DNA of 64,000 bases from Paenibacillus sp. Soil750. GTDB taxonomy: Bacteria; Bacillota; Bacilli; Paenibacillales; NBRC-103111. Positions within the stretch are counted from its first letter, which is position 1. Each line of letters begins with the position of its first letter. Positions 1-9,271 of this stretch are shown here, piece after piece. The stretch spans positions 335,891 through 399,890 of the forward strand of contig NZ_LMSD01000042.1 in NCBI RefSeq assembly GCF_001428045.1, written 5' to 3'. Made by a program: the position numbers and the translations under genes. The notes below the pieces were generated by a model. The model searched no databases and had not been told where the DNA came from. It saw only the letters and a program-made list of their open reading frames with translations.

Positions 1-459
1 AACCGCATCCTCATGAATGACGAGGGAGAAACCTTTATTATACGCATCCACCGCTGTATGTAAGACACAGATATCTGTACATACACCAGCCAGGTGAAGC
101 TCCTGAATACCTCTAGCTCTCAGCTGCAGTTCTAGATCTGTTCCACAGAACGCGCTGTATCTCGTTTTGTCCATCCAATAGATCGCAGCGCTGTGAGCTT
201 CATGCACTTCTTTTAAACCACCGAAGAGCTCCCTGCCATCTGTATCACGTATATTATGAGGTGGAAACAAGGCCGTCTCAGGATGGAACGGATCTCCTTC
301 CTCATGCAAATCAACAGCCATAACGACAAAGTCCTTTTCCATAACAAAACTTTTGGTCAACTCACATAGTCGAGCTTCTATGGCAATAGCGGGATCCCCG
401 CAAGGCAGCTTGCCTACTACGAAATCCACCGTATAATCAATCAGAATGAAGGCTTTCAT
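1..459 (-). CDS. Isochorismatase-family cysteine hydrolase (nicotinamidase-like), 3' end outside window
   Basis: The reading frame runs from ATG at 459 to the window edge without a stop (153 codons), so the C-terminus is missing. It starts MKAFILIDYTVDFV, the usual first strand of the isochorismatase fold with the catalytic Asp (D8 in IDYTVDF). It then has AVDLHEEGDPFHPE, the nicotinamidase-type segment that carries metal-binding residues, and later LAGVCTDICVLHTA, which holds the nucleophilic Cys just before the conserved cis-peptide region. A good ribosome binding site (AAGGAG, complement around 467-472) precedes the ATG. The family hydrolyses amides such as nicotinamide or isochorismate-type ethers. 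The Asp/Cys pattern and the histidine-containing metal site favour a nicotinamidase-like enzyme of NAD salvage, but the exact substrate is inferred. Confidence 0.85.
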   Translation of the reverse strand, partial: MKAFILIDYTVDFVVGKLPCGDPAIAIEARLCELTKSFVMEKDFVVMAVDLHEEGDPFHPETALFPPHNIRDTDGRELFGGLKEVHEAHSAAIYWMDKTRYSAFCGTDLELQLRARGIQELHLAGVCTDICVLHTAVDAYNKGFSLVIHEDAV

Positions 460-653
460 ATTCACCACTCCTTATAATGTATATTTAATATTATTATAAC
501 GACTTTATCAACTAGTAAAAAGAGAAGCCTAACTGTAGAACAACAGCTAAGGCATTTGATCTTTACATATTTCTTTCCGTGTTTCATATTGTCGTTTCGA
601 TAAATTCATTATGACATAATTAAATTCACATATCAATAGGTATTTCAAGAAAT

Positions 654-974
654 CTATTGTGAATCTGGGTACAAATTAGCGTAATTAATGAGAATCGTCA
701 TAAACCCAAGTGCAACGAAAGAGAAAAAAGCCATGAAAGATAGGTGATACACATTTGGGAATACGATAAAAACGACACCACTGCCGACACAAACCCAGTT
801 CTGCCACATATGCTTCCCCGTTTTCCCTAAAGCTAGCATAGAACTTACGAATTGAAGACTTCCGAACAGTGCACAGGTGAAAAGCGCATTGGTTACATCT
901 CCAAATCCAAACACCCAAGGAGTCATCAGAAACCAGAGACCCATGAGTGCTGACAAACTATTTTTGAGATACAT
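654..974 (-). CDS. SPW-repeat small membrane protein
   Basis: A 106-residue, very hydrophobic protein with about four membrane segments. The N-terminal part contains LMGLWFLMTPWVFGFG, which matches the SPW-type repeat (small hydrophobic modules ending in a Pro-Trp pair). A second, weaker module follows around NWVCVGSGVVFIVFPNVYHL. A GTG at 983 would add three residues, but it abuts the AGGAGGT ribosome binding site (complement of 984-990). The ATG at 974 has correct spacing and is preferred. Function is unknown; SPW proteins are predicted integral membrane proteins. A catabolite-response-element-like palindrome lies about 40 bp upstream. Confidence 0.65.
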   Translation of the reverse strand: MYLKNSLSALMGLWFLMTPWVFGFGDVTNALFTCALFGSLQFVSSMLALGKTGKHMWQNWVCVGSGVVFIVFPNVYHLSFMAFFSFVALGFMTILINYANLYPDSQ

Positions 975-1012
975 ACCGATCACACCTCCTACATGCGGGA
1001 TGTTCTAGTATA

Positions 1013-1026
1013 TGCAAACGCTTACA
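1013..1026. promoter_or_regulatory. Candidate cre (CcpA) box
   Basis: TGCAAACGCTTACA fits the catabolite-response-element pattern TGNAANCGNWNNCA at every fixed position. It sits between the SPW-repeat gene start and the terminator of the next minus-strand gene, so it could control the SPW gene. CcpA control itself is an inference from the motif. Confidence 0.45.
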
Positions 1027-1040
1027 ACAACGTGTTAGTT

Positions 1041-1081
1041 AAAAAAGCCTCCAGATCACCTAAATCGGCAACTGAAGGCTT
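1041..1081 (-). terminator. Rho-independent terminator of the DUF3298 protein gene
   Basis: Read on the minus strand, a 10-bp stem (AAGCCTTCAG with CTGGAGGCTT, one G-T pair) and a 17-nt loop are followed by six T. It lies 32 bp beyond the stop codon of the gene ending at 1113. Confidence 0.8.
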
Positions 1082-1112
1082 ATTTTACTGATTATTCATG
1101 TTTCCCACTCAA

Positions 1113-2228
1113 TTACTGTGCGATATGAATACCTTTCGAATCAATAGTCACATCGGCCTTTAAAATGTCTGACACAAATTTAGTAGGCACATAAAGGGTA
1201 TCGTTTAGAATGACCGGAGCCGCTCCTAGCGCAACTGGCGCCATTTTGGCAAAGAAATAGCTATCTTTCCCCACACTCACACTCGTCCACTGCGCACCTT
1301 TCGATAGTTCAGCCGCATACGTATCTTGATTCCATTTCACGGTGTAGCCCAAACCTTCAGCTACTTTACGGAAAGGAACAAGTGTAACACCATCCTCATT
1401 CTGTTCCACATCAACAGGAGCCAAATCCACTTTCACTTTGTCGGTAACAGGCAGCGGAGTAGGGTTCGGTTTAATTGTCAGATCGTTAGGCAAGATGAAA
1501 CGGAATTCTGGACTTCCAGCGACACCAGCTGCAATCGCATATTTCGGGAATACAACAACCGCTGCCCCTTTTTCTACATAAAAGCCTTGCTCGGAGGAGA
1601 TCCCTTTAAATTGATCTTTAAAGAAATATTGCGGTTCCTCCTCCATCTTGGCAATAACACCTGCATCAACCGTTGCCTTGTAGTCTGCGCCAAGCAGATC
1701 CTGCAGCGTTACACGTTGAGCAGCTGCTGCATTCAGCACATTATACGTATCCACTCTCGGCATGCCAGTGCCGCCCGTTTCTCCGTACGTAGTAACGGTA
1801 AGAGAAACAACACCTGATGGATTTCCTTTGCCATCCGATTTCAAAGTGTAGACAATCGTAAGGCCATAAGGACGATACGTATATCCCTTATCTTTGGCTG
1901 CTGCAGCTGCCTCCGCAGCATCCTTTTCCCAGCTTGCTAAATCTTTGTTCGCATGTGAGAGAATAATGTCATTTAGTTCGTCTTGGTATTTCGTATCCAA
2001 CATACCGCTCAACTGCGGTACTTTGATGTTGGTCGTTAAGTCTATACTTTTGGAAGTAAGCACCACTTCTTTAATGACAACGGGTACTGATGATGTAGTT
2101 GCCGATATAGCTACAACGGTATCTGCTGAAGCAATGCTCGCAACTGGCAGTACCGAAGCACTCAAACTTACGAGCACCGCACAACTAACAACACCCATTT
2201 TCAACATGTTCCAAGGATTCTTTTTCAT
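1113..2228 (-). CDS. Secreted DUF3298/PdaC-like protein with C-terminal copper-amine-oxidase-type stalk domain
   Basis: A 371-residue protein with a clear signal peptide: MKKN start, hydrophobic stretch about 10-30, Ala-rich cleavage region near ASIASADT. Residues about 50-250 resemble the DUF4163/DUF3298 arrangement of PdaC and RsiV (VTLQDLL followed by a KYAIAAG...FRFILP region). Residues about 260-365 form the stalk domain often named copper amine oxidase N-terminal, with VTLVPFRKVAEGLGY and TLYVPTKFVSDILKA as its two signature halves. The start ATG has AAGGAG about 10 bp upstream. Family knowledge suggests a cell-wall or envelope-associated protein. No catalytic residues of a deacetylase are visible, so enzymatic activity should not be assumed. 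Confidence 0.75.
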   Translation of the reverse strand: MKKNPWNMLKMGVVSCAVLVSLSASVLPVASIASADTVVAISATTSSVPVVIKEVVLTSKSIDLTTNIKVPQLSGMLDTKYQDELNDIILSHANKDLASWEKDAAEAAAAAKDKGYTYRPYGLTIVYTLKSDGKGNPSGVVSLTVTTYGETGGTGMPRVDTYNVLNAAAAQRVTLQDLLGADYKATVDAGVIAKMEEEPQYFFKDQFKGISSEQGFYVEKGAAVVVFPKYAIAAGVAGSPEFRFILPNDLTIKPNPTPLPVTDKVKVDLAPVDVEQNEDGVTLVPFRKVAEGLGYTVKWNQDTYAAELSKGAQWTSVSVGKDSYFFAKMAPVALGAAPVILNDTLYVPTKFVSDILKADVTIDSKGIHIAQ

Positions 2229-2247
2229 TTCCTATTCACTCCTTCTG

Positions 2248-2289
2248 AGTTATCGTGTTTGTGTCGCTTGTTTAACCTTCACGATAACT
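2248..2289. repeat. 10-bp inverted repeat before the DUF3298 gene
   Basis: AGTTATCGTG (2248-2257) and CACGATAACT (2280-2289) are exact reverse complements separated by 22 bp. They lie just upstream of the ribosome binding site of the minus-strand gene starting at 2228. It could be an operator or a leader hairpin. There is no T-run, so it is not a typical terminator of the chemoreceptor gene upstream. Confidence 0.5.
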
Positions 2290-2345
2290 AGACGCACCAA
2301 CTTTCGGAAAAGTCTGATCCTAGACCATTTTTTTAAAAATTAAAT

Positions 2346-4052
2346 TTACGAAAGACGGAAAGTGCCTACCACTTGATTCAAATCTGTGGCAATTCCAGCA
2401 AGGTTTTTGGCTGACGCCGTAATTTCTTCGGCTGATGCCAGCTGTTCCTGGGTAACTGCAGCGACAGATTGCGCTGTACCTGAGGTTTGCTGAGCAACGA
2501 AGCCAACTTGAGCGACGGTTGCAGCTACTTCTTCCGAGCTCGCTGCCATCTGTTCTGCAGCTGCCGCTGTTTCTTGAATTTTGCTAGCTACTTCTTGCGA
2601 AGCTGTTACGATTTGACCGAATGCTTTCTCGGCAATGCTTACCTCATATAGACCTTCCTGCACTTCTGTTCTTCCGTTGTTCATGACTCCAACAGCCCGA
2701 GCGGAATCCCGTTGAATGGACGAAATGAGTTCCGAGATCTCACGAACGGAATCATCTGTTTGAGAAGATAGCTTACGCACTTCACCAGCTACTACGGCAA
2801 AGCCCTTTCCGCTTTCTCCCGCACGCGCAGCTTCAATCGCTGCATTCAACGCAAGCAGGTTCGTTTGCGATGCAATGTTCCCAATTAACGTGGTAATCTG
2901 ACCAATGCTTTGGGAATGCTTCTCAAGCTCCTGAATCACCTGATTCGCTGCATCAACGGAGGTGCTGACCGCCTGTATTTTATTCACAACACGTTCCATG
3001 GCATGTGTGCCTTGCTCCGCAATGTTCGTAGCCGTCATAGATAGTTCTGATACATCAGCTGTGGTTTCGGCGATACGGGAAATACCCGCTGCCATTTCTT
3101 CCATGGCTCTCCCACACTCCACAGAGCTTTGAGCTTGCGCATCCGCTCCATTAGCAAAATCCTGTACCGAAACTGCAACATGCTGTGAAGCGGAGGTATT
3201 CTGCTCCGAGCTGGCAAACAGCTGCTGAGAGGAAGCCGCCACACTTGTCGAAGCATGCAGCATTTGCTCTACGGAATGGCGTAGATGGTTCACCATTTGG
3301 TTAACGGCCCTGATGAGATGGCCAATTTCATCTTTATTTTTCACAACAATCGGTTCAACGGTTAGATCACCTTTTGAGATACGATTTAAAGCTTGTGATG
3401 CTTTTCGAACAGGATTTGAAATGTTACTTACGAGGAAATAACAAGTCCCAATCATGAATACAAGCATCACAGCCAATACAGTAAGTGATATTTGGACGCT
3501 TTTCTTGTATTCCTTTGTGCTGTCTACTACACCTTGCTGACCGCCCTCTTGGTTGTAACTAACCATATCCGCCATCGATTTCTGTGCTTTAGTGAAGGCT
3601 GCTGACATCACTGTAAGGCTCTCTGCGGCTTCCTTCACTTTACTTGGATCACTTGCTAGCTGTTTATTGGCAACGAATGCCGTTTTAAATCCATCCCAGT
3701 TCTGAGTAAGCTCTTGCAAACGTGCCCCTTCGTCTTCACTTGACACAGAATCCTTATATTTTCCTAACAACTTGTCGATTTGTGTAATCGTTGCTATGAT
3801 GCCATTGTCTATAGGTTCATGTTTTTTCACGTCTGGCTCTAATTTCTTCTGATAGTACAAGGTTAGTAAATGCTCCGAGTAATAATGAACTTCCTCAATA
3901 TCTTGAATCCCCATCATCCAGTTGTTTGCTAGACTAGTATTCATGTCCTTTAACGCGCCCATGCGACTCATAGCTGTATAGCTCATTCCAACAACCATCA
4001 AGAAGATGATCGCAAATACCGCAATAAATTTCGTCCGTACTGTCATCTGCAT
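2346..4052 (-). CDS. Methyl-accepting chemotaxis protein (4HB sensor, HAMP, signalling domain)
   Basis: A 568-residue chemoreceptor of classical layout. Membrane helix 1 is at about 10-30, an extracellular four-helix-bundle-like sensor at about 35-185 and membrane helix 2 at about 190-210. A HAMP domain follows (RISKGDLTVEPIVVKNKDEI region). The rest is a long cytoplasmic coiled coil whose hairpin tip includes QTNLLALNAAIEAARAGE and GFAVVAGEVRKLS, the CheA/CheW-contact signature. The ATG at 4052 has AGGGGG 8 bp upstream. It is transcribed divergently from the hybrid kinase at 4213, with 160 bp between. The ligand cannot be predicted. Confidence 0.93.
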   Translation of the reverse strand: MQMTVRTKFIAVFAIIFLMVVGMSYTAMSRMGALKDMNTSLANNWMMGIQDIEEVHYYSEHLLTLYYQKKLEPDVKKHEPIDNGIIATITQIDKLLGKYKDSVSSEDEGARLQELTQNWDGFKTAFVANKQLASDPSKVKEAAESLTVMSAAFTKAQKSMADMVSYNQEGGQQGVVDSTKEYKKSVQISLTVLAVMLVFMIGTCYFLVSNISNPVRKASQALNRISKGDLTVEPIVVKNKDEIGHLIRAVNQMVNHLRHSVEQMLHASTSVAASSQQLFASSEQNTSASQHVAVSVQDFANGADAQAQSSVECGRAMEEMAAGISRIAETTADVSELSMTATNIAEQGTHAMERVVNKIQAVSTSVDAANQVIQELEKHSQSIGQITTLIGNIASQTNLLALNAAIEAARAGESGKGFAVVAGEVRKLSSQTDDSVREISELISSIQRDSARAVGVMNNGRTEVQEGLYEVSIAEKAFGQIVTASQEVASKIQETAAAAEQMAASSEEVAATVAQVGFVAQQTSGTAQSVAAVTQEQLASAEEITASAKNLAGIATDLNQVVGTFRLS

Positions 4053-4212
4053 ACGTAAATCCCCCTATTTAATTGACCCAATTTTGAACAAGTATGTATA
4101 CGTGATTGATCTGTTGGATATATCATAAATTGAAATCATTAAATTAGTTCTGTTCTAAACATGATGAAACTATGAGATTTCCTAACAATTACATTGTTTT
4201 TGGAGGAAGAAA

Positions 4213-7200
4213 ATGTCATCATCCTTGCGTTTTAAACTCGTCGCCTGGCTTGTTCTTATCACATCCATCTCCCTTGCCGTCGTAGGGATTACCAATTATA
4301 AACTTTCGAGAAATAAGTTACTGCAGCAAATGAACGAGCAATCCATAACTGCTGTATCGAATTCCGCACGAAACTTATATGATTTCTTGTCGATTCGTTT
4401 GGCAGAAGTTGAGCTTATAAGCCGGGTCAGCATTATGAAAAATGGTTCGCAAGCAGAACGACTACAATTTCTGACTCATGAATTGCAAACAGATGGAAAT
4501 CGCTATCACGCCATGGCTATTTCTGGTTTGGATGGCACCTTGCAATTTACCTCTGGATTGACTTTCTCCATATCGGGCGAACTTCGCTTCCAGCAAGCTC
4601 TGAAAGGGAAAACCTTTATATCGGACCCTCATCTTAGCAAAATGAAGGGCATTTACGTCATCTCGATTACAGCGCCCATCTTTGATGATCATCATAATGT
4701 CGTTAGTATCATCGATGTTTCTATGGATGCAACACCTGTTTTTCAAGAACATTTACTAGCTCCACTCGTTAACGGAGACCAGCTGATCGTGAATCGGGAA
4801 GGACTTATCTTATATGATACAGACCCTTCTACCATTCTTAAGATGAATATTTTCACTGAATATCCCGAATTAGGTCCAGCTTTTCAACAAGCATTACGAA
4901 CTGGAAAAGGATACCTCGACGAATCCTTTCTCACCGGAACGAAGACACGATGGTTCTATGCACGCATCCCTCAATTAAATTGGTACCTTGCTTATTCCAT
5001 GCCAATCACTGCCATTGAGGCTCCTGCAAGTCCACTTCTTTGGTCGACAGTAGGATTAATCGTCATGGCAGCGCTAATCATTTTCATCCTTATTTACCTC
5101 ACAACGAACCAACTGATTATCAAAAGAATTAAACAAATTCTCCAAGTAACCGAGGCGGTTGCTGCCGGTGATTTCCACATGAAGCCCATCGTATTCAAAA
5201 GTAAAGATGAATTAGGTGCCCTCGCCATATCTGTCAATGGCATGATGGAGAATATCCGCGAGCTTTTCGAGCCGTTTGAAGCTTTTATTCGTCATAATCA
5301 ATACGCCATGATCGTGATGGATCCGAACTTTACGATCAACCATCTCAACGGCAGAGCTACGCAGATGCTTGGGTATTCTTTTGCAGACGTACATAAAATC
5401 GCCTCTCCTTTAATCTGGTTAGATCAAAAACAGCTGAATGAAAGAGCCGCACAATATTCTGCAGAACTAGGAGAGACGATTCCCGCAGATTGTACAGCAC
5501 TCGTCATTCGTTCCTTGCGCCATTTGAAAGAGGATTTAGAATGGACCTGGTATCATAAAAACGGCACCCGTATCTATGTACAAGCGAGTGTTAGCTGTAT
5601 CACGCATCCGAATGGCGAATTAAAAGGTTACGTCTTAATTGCACGCGATATCAGTGATATTAAAGAAAGTAATGAGACAAAGGAACGGCTGTTCACGATT
5701 GTTGAAAGCGCGCGGGATGCCATTCTCACCTTTGATCAAGACGGTTATATCTTCTATATTAATCCCGCCGGCATCCAGTCGATGGGATTAGTTGGAACGG
5801 ATTATGAACGAACCCATTTTCATGAGTTTGTTGAAATCCTGAATGACATTAATTTCGATGAAGGTCTTCAAACAGCCATCCAAGATGGCTTCTGGGAAAT
5901 CGAAGCGGAGGTCATGACCAAGAAACAACAACGCATCATCGCATCACTTATCATCGTTCCCCACTTCCCTCTCGATAATGGTGAGCTGTATTTCTCGGCA
6001 ATCACCAGAGATATCACGGAACAAGTCCATGCCAAGGAACAGCTTATCCTAGCAAAACAGGAGGCGGATGATGCCAATTTGGCCAAAGGTGTTTTCCTCG
6101 CTCGAATGAGCCATGAAATACGTACGCCTCTGAATGGGATTGTTGGACTTTCCCACTTGCTTGAGAGAACAGCAATGACTGAACTACAGATGGATTATAT
6201 ACGCAAAATCTCTCGTTCCTCCCAGTCGCTCTCACATATCATCAACGATATTCTGGACTTTTCTAAACTGGAAGTAGATAAGCTCGTGATTGAACATCAC
6301 CCTTTTCAGCTAGATGAAACCATCGATCGCGTGTGCGAAACTCTGAGTGTGCTGTTAGGCCATAAGCCTGTGGATTTCATTTGCGATATACCTGACCAAG
6401 TGCCTGGTGCACTGATTGGCGATTCTTTGCGACTCTATCAGGTGCTTCTGAATCTTTCCAGCAATGCGATTAAATTCACGGAGCAAGGAACCGTCATACT
6501 TCGTGTTGGAGTCGATCAGTTGCATGAGAATGAAGTTACTCTCAGGTTCAGCGTCACGGATACCGGGATTGGCATGGATGAGAAGCAGTTGGCCAATTTA
6601 TTCCAACCCTTTATCCAAGGTGACGAGGTGACGAGCCGCAAATATGGAGGAACAGGACTTGGGCTTGTTATTTCCAAAAATATTATCGAGAATATGGGCG
6701 GCTCAATCTCTGTCTCCAGCACGCAAGGTATAGGGAGCGAATTTGTGGTCCTTCTCACCTTCACACTCTACTTGCCTGACAACAAAGCGTACAATCCCTT
6801 ACCGCTGGCTATGCTCGTCGTAGAAGACCATCCTACGCTCAATAGGGTACTTGTCCAAAGCTTGCAATCCATTTGCAACGACGCTGCGGGTGTGTATGCC
6901 TGGAAGGAAGCCCTCCAGGTCATCGATCACATCCCTCTCGACTTCCTTCTGCTCGATATGGAGGCAGACGATATGTATGGAGAGGAAGTGTGGCTAAGCA
7001 TGCTGGCAGCTTGCCAACAACAGGGGATTAGAACGATTATTTACACTTCGTTATCAGGAAGAGATGCTCTTGAACAGCTACCTACAGAAGCCTCACCCGA
7101 TGCTATTCTGGTCAAGCCGATCTCTCGAAGCCTCTTGTACAGGACGCTAGCTTCGCTGCAAGCTGAAAGCGATATCGTTCATACCCATTTGACAGATACC

Positions 7201-8007
7201 ATGGTGAAGGATAGAGAGAAGGACTGGGCGCTCTTCCCTTTAAACAGCTTAAGTAATGCTCCACTCCGCATTCTGATTGTGGAGGACAATGAAATTAACC
7301 AAACGGTGGCTCGCTCTCTTCTAGAAAGTATGATGAACTGTCGCATTCAAGTCGCTGGTAACGGATTCGAGGCTCTGCATGACTTGGCGAATCACAAGTT
7401 TGATTTGATCCTCATGGATATCCACTTGCCTGAGCTCGATGGGATCGAAACGACCAAGCGCATTCGTCTTGAGCCGAAATGGGCACATATTCCGATTATT
7501 GCCTTAACAGCGGACTCAACGCTCGACAATCGGTTGGCCTGTATAGATGCGGGTATGAGTGATATGATCTCCAAGCCCATCATACCCGAGCGGTTAAGAG
7601 TTGCTATTGAATCCACTCTACATCTGCAAGTGGAGAATCATAGGACGGCTGGACTCGATATCGCGGAGGCACTCCAACGCATGGGCGGAAAAACGGATAT
7701 CTATCGTGAGATGCTCCGTAAATTCCAAGACCAAACCGACCCGCTGATGGCGCAATTAAAAGGTAATATTGACGCAGGTAACTTTGAGGAGGCTCTTCGT
7801 TTACTTCATGGTATACGCGGTTCTTCCAGCAACCTTTCAGCTAATCGTGTGTTTGCCGCGGCAAGCGAGTTGGAGGATTCTGTGAAGGCACAAGGGAAAC
7901 TGCAAGCCGCGGATCGAGATCTGTCTGACGTGTTCCATTTGCTTCAAAGTGTAGAGTTTGAGTTGCAGTTCGTTTATCAAACCATCCAAAAATTGCTGCT
8001 TGATTGA
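4213..8007 (+). CDS. Hybrid sensor histidine kinase (Cache-HAMP-PAS-PAS-HisKA-HATPase-REC-REC-Hpt)
   Basis: A 1264-residue membrane kinase. Order: membrane helix about 10-28, extracellular Cache-like sensor about 35-275, membrane helix about 278-298, HAMP about 300-350, two PAS-type domains about 355-490 and 495-610, then HisKA with FLARMSHEIRTPLNG (phospho-acceptor His634). The HATPase has a clear N box and GGTGLGL. A first receiver is shortened and divergent (DFLLLDMEADD, Asp915). The second receiver is canonical (ILIVEDN, LILMDIHLPELDG with Asp1069, LTAD, SKP). A C-terminal Hpt has LLHGIRGSSS (His1199). GGAGG lies 7 bp before the ATG. The phosphorelay output regulator is not in the window. 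It sits head-to-head with a chemoreceptor gene, which may share its promoter region. Confidence 0.93.
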   Translation: MSSSLRFKLVAWLVLITSISLAVVGITNYKLSRNKLLQQMNEQSITAVSNSARNLYDFLSIRLAEVELISRVSIMKNGSQAERLQFLTHELQTDGNRYHAMAISGLDGTLQFTSGLTFSISGELRFQQALKGKTFISDPHLSKMKGIYVISITAPIFDDHHNVVSIIDVSMDATPVFQEHLLAPLVNGDQLIVNREGLILYDTDPSTILKMNIFTEYPELGPAFQQALRTGKGYLDESFLTGTKTRWFYARIPQLNWYLAYSMPITAIEAPASPLLWSTVGLIVMAALIIFILIYLTTNQLIIKRIKQILQVTEAVAAGDFHMKPIVFKSKDELGALAISVNGMMENIRELFEPFEAFIRHNQYAMIVMDPNFTINHLNGRATQMLGYSFADVHKIASPLIWLDQKQLNERAAQYSAELGETIPADCTALVIRSLRHLKEDLEWTWYHKNGTRIYVQASVSCITHPNGELKGYVLIARDISDIKESNETKERLFTIVESARDAILTFDQDGYIFYINPAGIQSMGLVGTDYERTHFHEFVEILNDINFDEGLQTAIQDGFWEIEAEVMTKKQQRIIASLIIVPHFPLDNGELYFSAITRDITEQVHAKEQLILAKQEADDANLAKGVFLARMSHEIRTPLNGIVGLSHLLERTAMTELQMDYIRKISRSSQSLSHIINDILDFSKLEVDKLVIEHHPFQLDETIDRVCETLSVLLGHKPVDFICDIPDQVPGALIGDSLRLYQVLLNLSSNAIKFTEQGTVILRVGVDQLHENEVTLRFSVTDTGIGMDEKQLANLFQPFIQGDEVTSRKYGGTGLGLVISKNIIENMGGSISVSSTQGIGSEFVVLLTFTLYLPDNKAYNPLPLAMLVVEDHPTLNRVLVQSLQSICNDAAGVYAWKEALQVIDHIPLDFLLLDMEADDMYGEEVWLSMLAACQQQGIRTIIYTSLSGRDALEQLPTEASPDAILVKPISRSLLYRTLASLQAESDIVHTHLTDTMVKDREKDWALFPLNSLSNAPLRILIVEDNEINQTVARSLLESMMNCRIQVAGNGFEALHDLANHKFDLILMDIHLPELDGIETTKRIRLEPKWAHIPIIALTADSTLDNRLACIDAGMSDMISKPIIPERLRVAIESTLHLQVENHRTAGLDIAEALQRMGGKTDIYREMLRKFQDQTDPLMAQLKGNIDAGNFEEALRLLHGIRGSSSNLSANRVFAAASELEDSVKAQGKLQAADRDLSDVFHLLQSVEFELQFVYQTIQKLLLD

Positions 8008-8040
8008 AAAAAACACGAATTTATGTCACTATATGCGTAT

Positions 8041-8058
8041 ACTCCATCAAGATGGAGT
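8041..8058 (+). repeat. Hairpin downstream of the hybrid kinase, possible weak terminator
   Basis: ACTCCATC and GATGGAGT form an exact 8-bp stem with a 2-nt spacer. The following sequence has only a broken T-run, so termination would be inefficient. It also lies in the leader of the next gene. Confidence 0.35.
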
Positions 8059-8090
8059 GTGTCATTTTATACGTATAGGTGGTTATTGTT

Positions 8091-8996
8091 ATGACTGAAC
8101 ATGGCGCTCCATACCGCATCTTGTTGTATTATAAATTCGTCGCTGTTGCTGATCACGAAGCATTGGCGCGAGAACACTTGGCTTATTGCAAAAAGCTCGG
8201 TGTAAAAGGACGCATTCTGATTGCTCCTGAGGGCATTAACGGCACCCTTTCTGGGACCGTAGAGCAAACGGAAGCCTACATGGCGATGATGAATCTCATG
8301 CCATTGTTTAAAGATATGGTTTACAAGATTGATGAGCATGAAGGACATGCCTTCAAGAAGCTGTTTGTCCGTCCGAAAAAAGAGCTGGTCACCTTCCGTC
8401 TTGAAGAAGACGTGAATCCGAATGAGCTTACGGGTACGCATTTGAAGCCGAAGGAATTTTATGAGAAGCTCAAAAATGAAGATGTCATCGTGCTTGATGG
8501 CCGTAATCATTATGAGTATGATATCGGGCATTTCCGCGGCGCCATTCGTCCTGAGGTCGAGACGACCAAGGAATTCCCTGAGTGGATTCGCAACAATCTG
8601 CAGGAGTTCAAAAACAAACCAATTCTCACTTACTGCACGGGAGGCATCCGTTGTGAGAAATTATCTGGTTTCTTGATCAACGAAGGCTTCACCGACGTGT
8701 ATCAGTTGGACGGTGGGATCGTCACCTACGGCAAAGACGAAGAGGTGCAAGGTCGTTTATTCGATGGAAAATGCTATGTGTTCGACGAGCGCATCTCCGT
8801 ACCGATTAACCGCACGGATGAAGATATCGTTGTGGGCAAATGCTACCACTGCGGAACCGCAGAGGATCGGTACATTAACTGTGCGAACGATCTATGCCAC
8901 TTGAAGCACATTTGCTGCGAGGCTTGTGAAGAGGAGCATGACAGCTTCTGTTCCAAGGAATGCGAAGAGAAAACGTTGAGCGCGTTGGAGGCATAA
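8091..8996 (+). CDS. trhO: tRNA uridine(34) hydroxylase, rhodanese-domain protein
   Basis: A 301-residue protein of the YceA/YbfQ/TrhO family, which makes 5-hydroxyuridine at the tRNA wobble position with O2. The N-terminal ferredoxin-like part contains GRILIAPEGINGTLSG. The rhodanese domain (about 110-210) has ILTYCTGGIRCEKLSGFL with the catalytic Cys in the loop. The C-terminus is a cysteine-rich zinc-type segment (CYHCG, CANDLCHLKHICCEACEE, FCSKEC). A GTG at 8079 in the same frame was rejected because the AGGTGG at 8077-8082 overlaps it and is well spaced for ATG 8091. It appears monocistronic, downstream of the kinase gene. Confidence 0.92.
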   Translation: MTEHGAPYRILLYYKFVAVADHEALAREHLAYCKKLGVKGRILIAPEGINGTLSGTVEQTEAYMAMMNLMPLFKDMVYKIDEHEGHAFKKLFVRPKKELVTFRLEEDVNPNELTGTHLKPKEFYEKLKNEDVIVLDGRNHYEYDIGHFRGAIRPEVETTKEFPEWIRNNLQEFKNKPILTYCTGGIRCEKLSGFLINEGFTDVYQLDGGIVTYGKDEEVQGRLFDGKCYVFDERISVPINRTDEDIVVGKCYHCGTAEDRYINCANDLCHLKHICCEACEEEHDSFCSKECEEKTLSALEA

Positions 8997-9057
8997 GAGG
9001 GGGCTTGCCCTTTCTATCGCGGAAATATCGGCACCTCGCCCCTCCTCCGCAGATCGA

Positions 9058-9097
9058 TTTCCCTCTAATCGCAGCCCCTGCCTTGATTAGAGGGAAA
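9058..9097. repeat. 13-bp perfect inverted repeat
   Basis: TTTCCCTCTAATC (9058-9070) and GATTAGAGGGAAA (9085-9097) are exact reverse complements with a 14-bp spacer. On the plus strand it is followed by CTACATCT, not by T, so it is not a usual terminator. Confidence 0.8.
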
Positions 9098-9099
9098 AA

Positions 9100-9160
9100 C
9101 TACATCTGATTTCGTTCGATTCGGCTGATTTTTCCATTTAAATTACTGATTTAGATGTAG
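9100..9160. repeat. Long-loop palindrome CTACATCT...AGATGTAG
   Basis: CTACATCT (9100-9107) and AGATGTAG (9153-9160) are complementary. The intervening DNA has internal CTGATTT/ATTACTGATT-like repeats and is AT-rich. It directly abuts the 13-bp inverted repeat, so the two may form one composite intergenic element. Confidence 0.6.
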
Positions 9161-9271
9161 GTTTTCCCGTTATTTACGGAGGAGCGACGCTTGCAGTGGC
9201 CTATGGAGCCTAAAAGTGGCGTGGCTATTGGGAGCATCGCTTCCCACCACATAAACTATCACATTCACTAG

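Noticed and set aside
1326..2343. Plus-strand frames of 163 and 149 codons opposite the DUF3298 gene
   Set aside because: They are antisense shadows; the minus-strand gene has signal peptide, stalk domain, ribosome site and terminator.
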